From SYFT01 sp964471115 (GTDB lineage: Bacteria; Acidobacteriota; Vicinamibacteria; Vicinamibacterales; SCN-69-37): a stretch of DNA of 64,000 bases. The notes below the pieces were generated by a model. The model searched no databases. It was not told the DNA's origin and saw only the letters and a list, made by a program, of their open reading frames with translations. Below are positions 1-8,627 of the stretch, piece by piece; the first letter of the stretch is position 1; every line of letters starts with the position of its first letter. Both the position numbers and the translations under genes were made by a program. The stretch lies in contig CAYYFE010000012.1 in the NCBI GenBank assembly GCA_964471115.1, positions 1-64,000 of the forward strand, given 5' to 3'.

Positions 1-1290
1 GGCAACACGCAGTGGTACCCGAAGCTGTCGCTCTTCCCCGCCGCGGGTGGCGCGCCGCGCGTGCTGCTGCGTGACTTCGACCTCAACATCGGCACGCCCA
101 TCTGGGCGCCCGACGGCCGCATCATCTACTGGTCGACGGGTCAGGGCACCAAGGTCCAGTTGTTCGGCGTCGACGTCACCACGGGCGAATTGACGACCAC
201 GCGCGCGCCGATGGCCGGTGTCAACGGCGCGTGGGAGCTGTCGGCGGACGGCTCGACGTGGGTGTTCTCACACAACGCGGGCACGGTGTCGCCCAACCTG
301 TGGTCCGCGCGACGGCAGGGCGACGGCTACGCCGCGCCGGTGCAGCTGACCGACGCCAACCCGTGGATCGCGCGCGAAGGCGTGAAGCTCGGCACGACCG
401 AAACGATCCGCTGGCGCAACAGCGAGGGCGGCACCATCGAAGGCGTGTTGACCAAACCGGTCGACTACAAGGCCGGCACCCGCTACCCGCTCATCGTCAA
501 TCCGCACGGCGGCCCGAGCGGCGCCGACCTCGAGGGGTTTTCGACGCTCAATCAGGTCTTTGCCTCCAACGGCTTCATGGTGCTGCAGGTCAACTTCCGC
601 GGAAGCACGAACTACGGGCAGAAGCACTTGAACGCCAACCAGAACAACTGGGGCATCGGCGACTACGACGACATCATGACGGGCGTCGACCACGTCATCG
701 CGCAGGGCCTGGCCGATCCCGATCGGATGGTCGCCTGGGGCTGGAGCTACGGCGGGTACATGACGTTCTGGATGTCGACGCAGACCAACAAGTTCAAGTT
801 GATCTCACCGGGCGCCGGTCTGACGAACCTGTACTCGATGTATTCGACCACCGACATTCCGGCGTATCTCGGCTGGTTCTTTGGCACGCCCTGGGAGAAC
901 GCGGCGATCTACGACAAGCTCTCGCCGATCCGCCATGTGAAAAACGTCACGGCGAAGATCCTGATCATGCACGGCGCCAACGACGCGCGTGTGCCGCCGA
1001 CGCAGGCCGACGAGTTCTATCGCGCGCTGAAGGATCTGGGCAAGGACGTCACGTACGTCCGGTACCCGCGCCAGGGTCACGGCATCAGTGAAACGCGGCT
1101 GGCGATGGATCGCGCGCGGCGGTACGTCTGCGCGTTCACGCACGTGCTCAACATGACGTCGACCACCGAAAAGTGCGCCGACGGCGTGCCGGTGCCGGAG
1201 GCTGGCGCGGCGGCGGAACGGTCAGGCGGGGCGACCCCGTTCGAGTTCCATCCACCCGCGCTTGAGTTCTTCGGCGGGTATCGACGATAG
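1..1290 (+). CDS. S9 family prolyl oligopeptidase-type peptidase, 3' part (5' end outside window)
   Basis: The frame is open from base 1, so the N-terminus lies before the window and only the last 429 residues are visible. The first ~100 visible residues look like the end of a beta-propeller (WAPDGRIIYW, WELSADGSTW repeats). The rest is the alpha/beta-hydrolase domain of S9 serine peptidases. The nucleophile is in GWSYGG (Ser249 of the visible part), the Asp is in HGANDARVP (Asp328) and the His is in RQGHG (His360). HGGP upstream forms the usual oxyanion-loop motif. Family members cleave short peptides, often in the periplasm; location cannot be judged without the N-terminus. The 3' end overlaps the convergent trmO-like gene by 69 bp. 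Confidence 0.9.
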   Translation, partial: GNTQWYPKLSLFPAAGGAPRVLLRDFDLNIGTPIWAPDGRIIYWSTGQGTKVQLFGVDVTTGELTTTRAPMAGVNGAWELSADGSTWVFSHNAGTVSPNLWSARRQGDGYAAPVQLTDANPWIAREGVKLGTTETIRWRNSEGGTIEGVLTKPVDYKAGTRYPLIVNPHGGPSGADLEGFSTLNQVFASNGFMVLQVNFRGSTNYGQKHLNANQNNWGIGDYDDIMTGVDHVIAQGLADPDRMVAWGWSYGGYMTFWMSTQTNKFKLISPGAGLTNLYSMYSTTDIPAYLGWFFGTPWENAAIYDKLSPIRHVKNVTAKILIMHGANDARVPPTQADEFYRALKDLGKDVTYVRYPRQGHGISETRLAMDRARRYVCAFTHVLNMTSTTEKCADGVPVPEAGAAAERSGGATPFEFHPPALEFFGGYRR

Positions 1291-2076
1291 ATACGGCTTG
1301 ATGTCGAGGATCGGCGTGCCGTCCAGCATGTCGATCCCCTCGACATGCAGCCGACGGCCGTCGCGGCTCAGCAGCTTCACGACGGTGAGCCCGAGGGGAT
1401 TGGGCCGCCACGGCGACCGTGTCGAGAAGACGCCGTGCGGCCGATCGGCGGTGGGTGGCTGGCGCATCAGCCGGTTTTCATCCACCGCCTGGTCTTCACC
1501 CAGCTGGTTGAAGACCCAGATCACGTACAGGTGCGAAAACCCTTCGATGTCGGTCAGACCCTCTTCGTAGGCCGCGCGCACTTCAAGCACGCCCTGCGCA
1601 TCGTGCTTCGCGCCTGACCCCTTCGGAATCTGCGTCCGATCCGAGTACGGACTGCGCACGACGCCGATCGGCGTGTAATGCGTTTCAGGTGTGACGCTGC
1701 CGATGATGCGCACCAGCCACCACTTGCCCGACTCGTCCCGGCGGTACATCCACAGGTAGTGGCCCTCTTCCGACTCCTGGATGCCGCCATCACGCGGCGA
1801 CAGGCGCTGTGAGAACCGGCCGCGGTCGAAGGCCAGGTTGCCCGACACCACGACCTCGGCCGAATCACACGTGACCTCCCGCTGATACAACCCGTTCATC
1901 GTCCGGAACACCTCGGTGATGAACGCCAGGCAGGACTCGCGACCCTCGAGCGCCGGCATGCCCGGCGGCAGGATCACCGCATCGTCAGCCAGGATCTCCT
2001 CGAAGACCGCCGGATTGCCGGTCTGCTCGGCGGCGACGATGCGGGCGCGGTAGTCATCGAAGGGAGTCTGAGACAT
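1222..2076 (-). CDS. trmO: SnoaL-like (DUF4440) domain fused to TrmO/TsaA tRNA methyltransferase domain
   Basis: A 284-residue protein with two domains. Residues 1 to ~130 resemble the SnoaL/DUF4440 NTF2-like fold (DDYRARIVAAEQTGNPAVFE, then VILPPGMPALEGRE). Residues ~140-284 are TrmO/TsaA (UPF0066): YTPIGVVRSPYSDR, GFSHLYVIWVF, VFSTRSPWRPNPLGLT and DGTPILDIKPYL. TrmO uses S-adenosylmethionine to N6-methylate t6A37 in tRNA. The open frame continues ~107 codons further upstream, but that part is Arg/Gly-rich shadow of the TonB gene. The ATG at 2076 sits 7 nt after a TATCAT box (2084-2089) and starts the recognisable domain. The joining of these two domains is unusual to me; the TrmO assignment is firm. 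Confidence 0.85.
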   Translation of the reverse strand: MSQTPFDDYRARIVAAEQTGNPAVFEEILADDAVILPPGMPALEGRESCLAFITEVFRTMNGLYQREVTCDSAEVVVSGNLAFDRGRFSQRLSPRDGGIQESEEGHYLWMYRRDESGKWWLVRIIGSVTPETHYTPIGVVRSPYSDRTQIPKGSGAKHDAQGVLEVRAAYEEGLTDIEGFSHLYVIWVFNQLGEDQAVDENRLMRQPPTADRPHGVFSTRSPWRPNPLGLTVVKLLSRDGRRLHVEGIDMLDGTPILDIKPYLSSIPAEELKRGWMELERGRPA

Positions 2077-2083
2077 CCCTTCG

Positions 2084-2089
2084 ATGATA
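2084..2089 (-). promoter_or_regulatory. -10-like box (TATCAT) 7 nt before the trmO start
   Basis: TATCAT, 7 nt, then ATG at 2076, with no Shine-Dalgarno between. This is the leaderless pattern seen at many starts in this window. Confidence 0.5.
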
Positions 2090-2102
2090 CGCCGTGTGCC
2101 GC

Positions 2103-4745
2103 TCAGAACCCGAAGCGCACGCCTGCCTGCAGCTTGCGGGGGTTCATGACGTTGGTCGGCTGGCCGAAGAACGGCGACGTGATGACGCCCGAGTAGCCGA
2201 CGTAGTTGGCGCGGTTGAGCAGGTTCTGACCCGACAGGTAGACCTCCACGCGGAAACGTTTGTCCGCGGCGCCGCCGGCAAACCCCGCCGCCATGCCGCC
2301 CCCGCCGCCGATGACCACCGTGCCGCCCCCGCCGCCGCCTGCCTGACCGCGCGTGCCGAAGCCCCACGCGTAGGCGATGCGGCCGCCCAAATCCCACTGC
2401 GCGGCCGTGCGGGCCGAGTTGCGCGTGATGCCCGCCGGGCGGTCGCTGAAGAGGCCGTCGCCGTTGTCATCGCGGCCGGTCGTGATGTTGTACGGCGAGC
2501 CCGACTGGCCGCGCGCGTTGAGGCTCAGACTCAGGTTGGCGATGGGCCGGATGTTGACGGACGCGCTGACGCGGTGCCGGATGTCGCCCATCGACGGGCC
2601 CCACTCGGTGTCGAGGTTGTCGCCGTTGGCCGGCACCGCAAACGCGCCGGTCGTGTTCGTCTCGTTCTTCGCCCAGGTGTAGTTGGTGAAGAAGAAGAAC
2701 TGCTTCCACTCCAGCTTCGTGAGGTTGAGGCCCACGCTCACCGACTGGCTGCGGGTCTCGGCATCCGGCACCAGCGTGATGATGTTGGCGAACTCGGGAT
2801 TCGGACGGACGCCGTCCACCGGGATGTTGAGGTTGCGGCCGCGCAGCTGGCCCCGGCCCCACATCCGTGAATAGTTGACGCTCAGGCGCGAGTTGGGCGT
2901 CAGCGTGCGTTCGATGCCGGCGTGCATCCGGTGGCCCACCGGCAACAGCAGGTCGTCGTTCCAGAGGTACTGGTTGGTGGCCGTCTGGCGGCCGTCCTGC
3001 GGCACGTCCGGATAGGACGGATTGAGCACGTTGAGTTCGCGCTGACGGAACCCGTCAATCTGCAGCGTCTGCTTGTAGAGGTCGGAGTTGATCCAGTCGT
3101 AGAAGTACCCGTACCCGCCCCGCACGGTGACCTTGCCGGAGCGCAGCGGCGACCACGCCAGGTTCACGCGTGGCGACAGGTTCAACTGATCCCCGGTGAG
3201 CGACTGGAAACCCGCACGCACGCCGGCTGACAGCATCAGGCTGCGCGACACCCGCCAGTCGTCCTGAATGTAGGCGCCCACCTGCCAGCGCGAGTACGTC
3301 AGGTTCGGATCGCCGATCCGGCGGCTGTAACTCATCGGCCGGCCGGCGCGGTAGTCATCGAGACTGGCGAAGGTGTACGTGCCCAGGTAGTTCGAGATGT
3401 CGTCGGACCGGTAGCGACCGGCTTCCAACATGACGCCCGTCCGCCAGGAGTGCGCACCGCTGACGTAGTCCAGGTCGGTCGACGCCTCCACATCGAAGCG
3501 CCGCTGGCTGCCGCGCTGCTGCGCGCCGCCGCTCGTGAACGCGTCGAGCACGCGCATGGTCGGCGCCTCCACGAGCGAGTCGGTCGACGACCGGCCCCAG
3601 ATGAGCTGCACGCGCGACTCGCTGAACATCCGGCGGCCAATCGGCCCGTTTTCCGACAGGCGCAGCGTCGTGGTCGTGTTTTCGCTGGTGTACCCGCGCT
3701 CGAGCAGGTTGAAGCCGCCCACCCCCATGTTGCGCGTCTCACGCTGCATGCGGTCCACACTCAGGCGGATGGCATGGTCGCGGTTGATCGCGTAGTCGAG
3801 CCGGCCGCTGAAGTTCAGCGAGTCACTGGGCGTGCGCAACACGTCGGTCGCCGTCGTGCCGTCGGGCAGCACGGCCAGCAGATTCGGCGACGTGTACTGC
3901 GTGGAGCCGCCGCCGTTGAGTGAGAACGACATCTTGTTCGGCCGGATCGTGCCCGACAGCGAAAAGCCGTATTGACGCAGCTGTTCGTCGCCCTTCACCG
4001 GCGCGAACGGATTGCGCGCGTTGAACTTGTCGTCCTGGAAGGACGAATCGAGGCTGCCGCGCAGCGGGCCGGCGCCCGGCTGGGTCATGATTTCGATGAA
4101 CGACATGCCGTTCATGCCGCCATGGTTCTGCGCGGCAAACGCGTCCATGCGGGGCAGGCGAATCGACCGGATCTGCGACTTGGGCGGCATCTGCCCGCCG
4201 GTGAACCCATCGATGCGAATCTGCGCGCCTGGAGGCGACATGGCCTTCAGCACGGCTTCCATCTCCTCCGGGTCGTCGGGCAGCGCCTCGATCATCTCGC
4301 GCGTCAGCACTGTTGAAAACGCGTTCCCCCGCGGGTCGAGGCCGGACGTCTGGCCGTCACGGCCAACGGTGACCTGGTCTTCCAGCTTCTTGAGCGGCAA
4401 CGTGATTGACCGCCGATTGTCGCCGGCGCGCACGCGGTAATCCCGTACTGTCACCGTCTCGAAGCCGGGAAACTCGGCCTGCAGGGTGTACCGGCCTGGC
4501 GCCAACCCCTCGAAGGTCGCCAGGCCGGCTTCTGTCGCGGAGACCGGCGCCAGCGCGTTCCCGCGCGTGGCCGTCTCCTGCCCCACCACCGTCACGGTGG
4601 CGCCCGGCAACGTGGCGCCGGTCTGATCGACGACCGTCACGTGCAGCCGTCCGGTTGCCGCCGCCTGCGCCGCCGCCCTGCCGGGCAGGATCACGGTCAG
4701 CGCCAGGCACACGAGTCCTGTCATGCGCACGCATGTCGTCTTCAC
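2103..4745 (-). CDS. TonB-dependent receptor with N-terminal carboxypeptidase regulatory-like domain
   Basis: An 880-residue outer-membrane protein. Residues 1-26 form a signal peptide ending AAAQA. Residues ~30-115 are a CarboxypepD_reg-like beta-sandwich (LHVTVVDQTGATLPGATVTV, LAPGRYTLQAEFPGFE). Next comes a plug-like region with a putative loop IRIDGFTGGQMPPKS, then a long beta-barrel ending in GVRFGF with a C-terminal aromatic. A glycine-rich stretch (runs of 6 and 5 Gly) lies near residue 800 in a barrel loop. Start is GTG with AAGGAGA upstream. It is 17 nt downstream of a secreted LolA-like gene, so the two probably form an operon. The substrate is unknown; oligopeptide or plant-polymer uptake is usual for this architecture in acidobacteria. 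Confidence 0.85.
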   Translation of the reverse strand: MKTTCVRMTGLVCLALTVILPGRAAAQAAATGRLHVTVVDQTGATLPGATVTVVGQETATRGNALAPVSATEAGLATFEGLAPGRYTLQAEFPGFETVTVRDYRVRAGDNRRSITLPLKKLEDQVTVGRDGQTSGLDPRGNAFSTVLTREMIEALPDDPEEMEAVLKAMSPPGAQIRIDGFTGGQMPPKSQIRSIRLPRMDAFAAQNHGGMNGMSFIEIMTQPGAGPLRGSLDSSFQDDKFNARNPFAPVKGDEQLRQYGFSLSGTIRPNKMSFSLNGGGSTQYTSPNLLAVLPDGTTATDVLRTPSDSLNFSGRLDYAINRDHAIRLSVDRMQRETRNMGVGGFNLLERGYTSENTTTTLRLSENGPIGRRMFSESRVQLIWGRSSTDSLVEAPTMRVLDAFTSGGAQQRGSQRRFDVEASTDLDYVSGAHSWRTGVMLEAGRYRSDDISNYLGTYTFASLDDYRAGRPMSYSRRIGDPNLTYSRWQVGAYIQDDWRVSRSLMLSAGVRAGFQSLTGDQLNLSPRVNLAWSPLRSGKVTVRGGYGYFYDWINSDLYKQTLQIDGFRQRELNVLNPSYPDVPQDGRQTATNQYLWNDDLLLPVGHRMHAGIERTLTPNSRLSVNYSRMWGRGQLRGRNLNIPVDGVRPNPEFANIITLVPDAETRSQSVSVGLNLTKLEWKQFFFFTNYTWAKNETNTTGAFAVPANGDNLDTEWGPSMGDIRHRVSASVNIRPIANLSLSLNARGQSGSPYNITTGRDDNGDGLFSDRPAGITRNSARTAAQWDLGGRIAYAWGFGTRGQAGGGGGGTVVIGGGGGMAAGFAGGAADKRFRVEVYLSGQNLLNRANYVGYSGVITSPFFGQPTNVMNPRKLQAGVRFGF

Positions 4746-4762
4746 GGGAATCTCCTTGTCGC

Positions 4763-5785
4763 TTACTTGGTGACTTCGAACTTCTTCGCGTCGATCTTCG
4801 GATTGATCCGGAACGACTCGAAGGTGGTCTCTTCCACGGGTTTGCCGGCCACCGACCGCTGCAACGTGTGCGGCAGCTTCACGCCGTTCACCGTCTTGTA
4901 GTTGGAGTAATACACGCGGTACTCCACCATCTTGCGATTGGCTTCCGCCTGGCGGCGCGCTTCCTCCATGTCCGCCATCATCTTCTTGCGCTCTTCCTCG
5001 GTCATCTGACGGCCGCCGGACTGGCCGCCGGCCACAAACGACGCGCCGCCGCCCATCTGCACGGTCTGGGGCGCGCCCGGCCCACCGCCGCGCGAGTTCT
5101 GCGTCAGCACCAGGGGCTCCAGCGCCATCCAGCTGAACATCAGCGGCAGGTTCGTCTTCGTGTCCACGAACAGCCGCCCGGCAAATTCGTCGGCGCCCTT
5201 GACGTCGATCACATACGCCTTGCCGTCGGCCGCTTCGGCTTCGCCCGCGTAGGCGAACTCGAGCGGGAACACGTCATACGACGACCCCAGCAGCCCCAGC
5301 GCCAGCCGCGCGAACTCCTTCTTGTTGGTCATCAGCAGCGCGCGGTTGGACGCGGCCTGCTGTTCGGGCGTGGGCGCCGCCCCGCTGGCGCCACCGCCGC
5401 CGGCGCTCACCGCCCGCACCATGATCTGGCCGCTGCCTCCGCCCAGTGACGGCGGCTGGTCGATCAGGTTGATGAGGCCGTCGCCGTTGAACCCGGCGTT
5501 GCGGTACACGCTCATGTTGCCCATGCTGGCCAACACGGACCGCATCATGTATTTGTCGGGCAGCTCCATCGCCAGCTCGAACTCGCTCTCGCTGGTCGTG
5601 CCCGTCGGATTGGTCCGCAGCGTGCGGCCCAGGGCCGTCATCGACTTGACCGCCGCGATCTTGTCCGCGCCGCCCAGCGCCGCCTTCATGTCCGCCAGCA
5701 CCTTGCCGACATCGTCAGCCTGCCCCAGCACCACCGCGGGCACCGCCAACATCGCCACCACGAGCACGTTCATCACCTTGCGCAT
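4763..5785 (-). CDS. Secreted protein, LolA/outer-membrane-sorting-like, unknown function
   Basis: A 340-residue protein with a signal peptide (MRKVMNVLVVAMLAVPAVVLGQA). After it comes a region resembling the LolA-like beta fold of acidobacterial secreted proteins (MKAALGGADKIAAVKSMTALG; ELPDKYMMRS; later LPLMFSW and a C-terminal KTVNGVKLPHTLQR strand pattern). A charged helix with likely coiled-coil character (TEEERKKMMADMEEARRQ) lies at ~255-285. The ATG at 5785 has GGAGG 7 nt upstream; an in-frame GTG 8 codons earlier is less likely. It leads the operon with the TonB receptor, so it may handle the receptor's ligand or a lipid, but the sequence does not prove a function. Confidence 0.65.
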   Translation of the reverse strand: MRKVMNVLVVAMLAVPAVVLGQADDVGKVLADMKAALGGADKIAAVKSMTALGRTLRTNPTGTTSESEFELAMELPDKYMMRSVLASMGNMSVYRNAGFNGDGLINLIDQPPSLGGGSGQIMVRAVSAGGGGASGAAPTPEQQAASNRALLMTNKKEFARLALGLLGSSYDVFPLEFAYAGEAEAADGKAYVIDVKGADEFAGRLFVDTKTNLPLMFSWMALEPLVLTQNSRGGGPGAPQTVQMGGGASFVAGGQSGGRQMTEEERKKMMADMEEARRQAEANRKMVEYRVYYSNYKTVNGVKLPHTLQRSVAGKPVEETTFESFRINPKIDAKKFEVTK

Positions 5786-5887
5786 CGGAAAACCTCCAGC
5801 AAACACCACGTCCAGTGGGTTCGCGCAGTAAGACGGAACCAGCGTGCGCGCCGGTCCGCGTGTTTTGGTTAAGAGGGCGCAAAGAGA

Positions 5888-5917
5888 TTGTTAAGGACGT
5901 AAAAGCCCGTTTTTCAA
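5888..5917 (-). promoter_or_regulatory. Possible sigma-70 promoter for the LolA-like/TonB receptor operon
   Basis: On the minus strand TTGAAA (5917-5912), an 18-nt spacer and TAACAA (5893-5888) precede the operon by ~100 nt. It overlaps the upstream region of the divergent kinase gene. Confidence 0.35.
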
Positions 5918-5922
5918 CATGT

Positions 5923-5928
5923 TACGAT
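5923..5928 (+). promoter_or_regulatory. -10-like box (TACGAT) 7 nt before the kinase start
   Basis: TACGAT is followed by 7 nt and ATG at 5936. The spacing favours the ATG at 5936 over the in-frame ATG at 5927, which overlaps the box. Confidence 0.45.
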
Positions 5929-5935
5929 GCCTCTC

Positions 5936-7921
5936 ATGCGAGCCACACGGCTCCCGTTCCGCCTGCTGCTGCCGGCCGGCCTCATCGCGCTCGTGGTGTT
6001 GCTGGGCGCGTTGCAGTACCGCTGGCTCGGACAGGTCAGCGAAGCCGAACGCGCGCAGCTGGGCCGCACCCTGACGACGCGCGCGATGGAGTTCGCCAAT
6101 GAATTCGATCGCGAGATCGCGCTGGCGTCGACGCTGCTGACGATCGATGCGGATTCGCTGGAAGCGGATCCGGCCGCGGGCCTGGCGTCCCGGTACGACG
6201 CCTGGCGCGAGCGCGCGCTGCTGCCGGCGATGGTCCGCGGTCTGTACATCGCGCGCGCGGCCGATGCCGGGCACGCGTTGTCGCGCTGGACGCCGGACAC
6301 ACGACGAATCGAAACCGTCGACTGGCCCGATCACTTCGCGGGCGTCAAACGCGCGGTCTCGGCGCCGGTGCCCCGCCCGCTGCGCTCCACCGTCAACGCC
6401 GCCGCGACGTCCGGCGTCGCGACAGGCGCCGCGGTCGCCGCCGGCGCGGGCGGTCTGCACGCCGACTCGCTGTTTACGATGTCCCTGTCGCCGGTCGTCG
6501 ACTCGGTGCCCGCGCTCATCGTCCCGATCGTCACGCGTCCGATTCAGCTGCCGGCCGAGGGCGACATGATGGTGGCGGTGCGGTTTGCCGGCACCGACTT
6601 CCTCATCGTCGAACTCGATCGCGCCGTGGTCACCGAGACGCTGATCCCCACGCTCGTGGAACGATTCTTCCCGGAGTCCGGATCGGATCAGTACCGCGTC
6701 GCGATCGTGGATCCCTCGTCGGAGACCATCTACGCGCGCGGCTTCGACGGGCCGGTGCCCGATGAGCTGCACGTGGATGCGTCAGCGCGGTTCTTCACCG
6801 GCAGCCGCTATGAGTTCAGCGCGCGGATGTTGACCGAAAGCCGTCTGCTGGCCTGGCAGACGGACCTGCGGCGATCGGGCGGCGCCGGCGGCACGGCGGG
6901 GACCATCGTCAGTGCGCCGGCCACGGCCGCACCCACCACGCCGATGATGGTGGAATCGCTCAAGCAGGTCGTCCCGATGACGCCGACTGGCAGCGTCTCG
7001 GTCTTCGTGCAGGAGCGATCGGGCGCGCCGCAGGCAGCGCGCATCACGCTGGGCGGCTGGCGGTTGCTGCTGCAGCACGGCGCCGGGTCGCTCGACAACG
7101 CGGTGGCGCAGGCCAGGCAGCGCAACCTCGTCACCAGCTTCGGCATCCTCGGCGTGTTGCTGGCCGGTGTGGGCCTCATCATCGCCAACGCGCGCAAGTC
7201 GGAACGGCTGGCCGCGCAGCAGATGGAGTTTGTCGCCACCGTGTCGCATGAGCTGCGGACGCCGCTCGCCGTGATCCGGTCCGCCGGCCAGAATCTCTCG
7301 GCCGGCGTGGTGGACGATCCCGAACAGACCAGGCGGTACGGGCATCTCATCGAGTCGGAAGGCCGCCGGCTGACCGACATGGTCGAGGAAGTACTCGAGT
7401 TCGCCGGCTTGAGCGGCAACCGCCGCCCGCTGGCGCTGCGGCCGGTGGAGGTCGGCGCGCTGGCGCGCGAGGTGGTGGAGTCACACCACGACGGTCTCAC
7501 CGCCGCCGGCATGCAGGTCGACATCGACACGGATGACCAGCTGCCGCCGATCATGGCCGACGAAGACGCGCTGCGGCGCGCCCTCAGCAACCTGGTGGCC
7601 AACGCCATCAAATACGGCGCGGACGGCCGATGGCTGGGTGTGCGGGTGGTCCGGGACCAGGCCGATCCCGGCTGGCTGGTCATGGAGGTCGCGGACCGCG
7701 GTGTGGGCATCGCGGCTGAGGATCAGGCGCACATCTTCGAGCCCTTCTACCGGGGCCGGCACGTGGTCGATCAGCAGATACACGGCAACGGCCTGGGGCT
7801 GAGTCTCGTGGCGCGCATCGCCGAGGCCCACGGCGGCTCGGTCACGACGTCGCCCACGCCGGGCGGCGGCGCCACGTTCCTCCTGCGAATTCCGGCCACG
7901 GACGTGCCGGTGCACGGCTGA
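5936..7921 (+). CDS. Membrane sensor histidine kinase
   Basis: A 661-residue kinase with a first membrane helix at ~6-25 (LLLPAGLIALVVLLGAL), a long putative periplasmic sensor region to ~397, and a second helix at ~398-418. The HisKA domain follows with phospho-acceptor His438 in ATVSHELRTP. HATPase_c carries N box NLVANAIKYG, G1 DRGVGIA, F box IFEPFYRG and G2 GNGLGLSL. The sensor region has no motif I recognise and includes an Ala-rich insert near residue 160. It is followed after 7 nt by its likely partner response regulator. Start chosen at 5936 because of the upstream TACGAT box; 5927 is the alternative. Confidence 0.9.
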   Translation: MRATRLPFRLLLPAGLIALVVLLGALQYRWLGQVSEAERAQLGRTLTTRAMEFANEFDREIALASTLLTIDADSLEADPAAGLASRYDAWRERALLPAMVRGLYIARAADAGHALSRWTPDTRRIETVDWPDHFAGVKRAVSAPVPRPLRSTVNAAATSGVATGAAVAAGAGGLHADSLFTMSLSPVVDSVPALIVPIVTRPIQLPAEGDMMVAVRFAGTDFLIVELDRAVVTETLIPTLVERFFPESGSDQYRVAIVDPSSETIYARGFDGPVPDELHVDASARFFTGSRYEFSARMLTESRLLAWQTDLRRSGGAGGTAGTIVSAPATAAPTTPMMVESLKQVVPMTPTGSVSVFVQERSGAPQAARITLGGWRLLLQHGAGSLDNAVAQARQRNLVTSFGILGVLLAGVGLIIANARKSERLAAQQMEFVATVSHELRTPLAVIRSAGQNLSAGVVDDPEQTRRYGHLIESEGRRLTDMVEEVLEFAGLSGNRRPLALRPVEVGALAREVVESHHDGLTAAGMQVDIDTDDQLPPIMADEDALRRALSNLVANAIKYGADGRWLGVRVVRDQADPGWLVMEVADRGVGIAAEDQAHIFEPFYRGRHVVDQQIHGNGLGLSLVARIAEAHGGSVTTSPTPGGGATFLLRIPATDVPVHG

Positions 7922-7928
7922 CGCGGTC

Positions 7929-8627
7929 ATGGCCCTGTCCACCCGGACGCGACGCGTCCTGTTGATCGAAGACGAGCCAGGCCTGGTCCTGACGCTCACC
8001 GACCGGCTCAGAAGCGAGGGCTACGACGTCGGGTCGGCTTCGGATGGTCCGGCCGGGCTCGAGCGGGCGACGCGTGAGCCCTGGGACGTCATTCTGCTGG
8101 ACGTGATGCTGCCGGGCGCCAGCGGCTTCGACGTCTGCCGCGATCTGCGCCAGCGCGGCATCCACACGCCGGTCATCATGCTCACGGCGCGCGGCCAGGT
8201 GGTCGACAAGGTGCTGGGCCTGAAGCTGGGCGCCGACGACTACCTGACCAAACCCTTCGACATGCTGGAGCTCACGGCGCGAATCGAGGTCCAGTTGCGC
8301 CGCGCGTCGGCCGCCTCGTCCGGCCAGACCACCGCGCAGTTCGGCAATGTGGTCGTCGACTTCAGGAAAGCCACGGTCACACGCGACGGCAAACCCGTGG
8401 AGCTGTCAGCGCGCGAATTCCTGCTGCTGAAGTACTTCATCGAACATCGCGAAGCCACGCTCACCCGCGACGAACTGCTCAATGAAGTGTGGGGCTATCA
8501 CTCGATGCCGTCCACGCGCACGGTGGACGTGCACGTGGCCTGGCTGCGTCAGAAGGTCGAACCCAATCCGCGCAGTCCCCAGTACATCCTCACCGTCCAC
8601 GGCCTGGGGTACAAGTTCGTCGGCTAG
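7929..8627 (+). CDS. OmpR/PhoB-family response regulator
   Basis: A 232-residue regulator. The receiver domain (residues ~9-122) has the acidic pair in LLIEDE, phospho-acceptor Asp58 in LLDVMLPG, Thr in MLTARG and Lys108 in LTKPF. A winged-helix DNA-binding domain follows (ELSAREFLLLKYF, TRDELLNEVWGY, RTVDVHVAWLRQKV, LTVHGLGYKFVG). It is 7 nt downstream of the histidine kinase and almost certainly its partner. Its stop overlaps the convergent ABC permease stop by 4 bp. Confidence 0.93.
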   Translation: MALSTRTRRVLLIEDEPGLVLTLTDRLRSEGYDVGSASDGPAGLERATREPWDVILLDVMLPGASGFDVCRDLRQRGIHTPVIMLTARGQVVDKVLGLKLGADDYLTKPFDMLELTARIEVQLRRASAASSGQTTAQFGNVVVDFRKATVTRDGKPVELSAREFLLLKYFIEHREATLTRDELLNEVWGYHSMPSTRTVDVHVAWLRQKVEPNPRSPQYILTVHGLGYKFVG

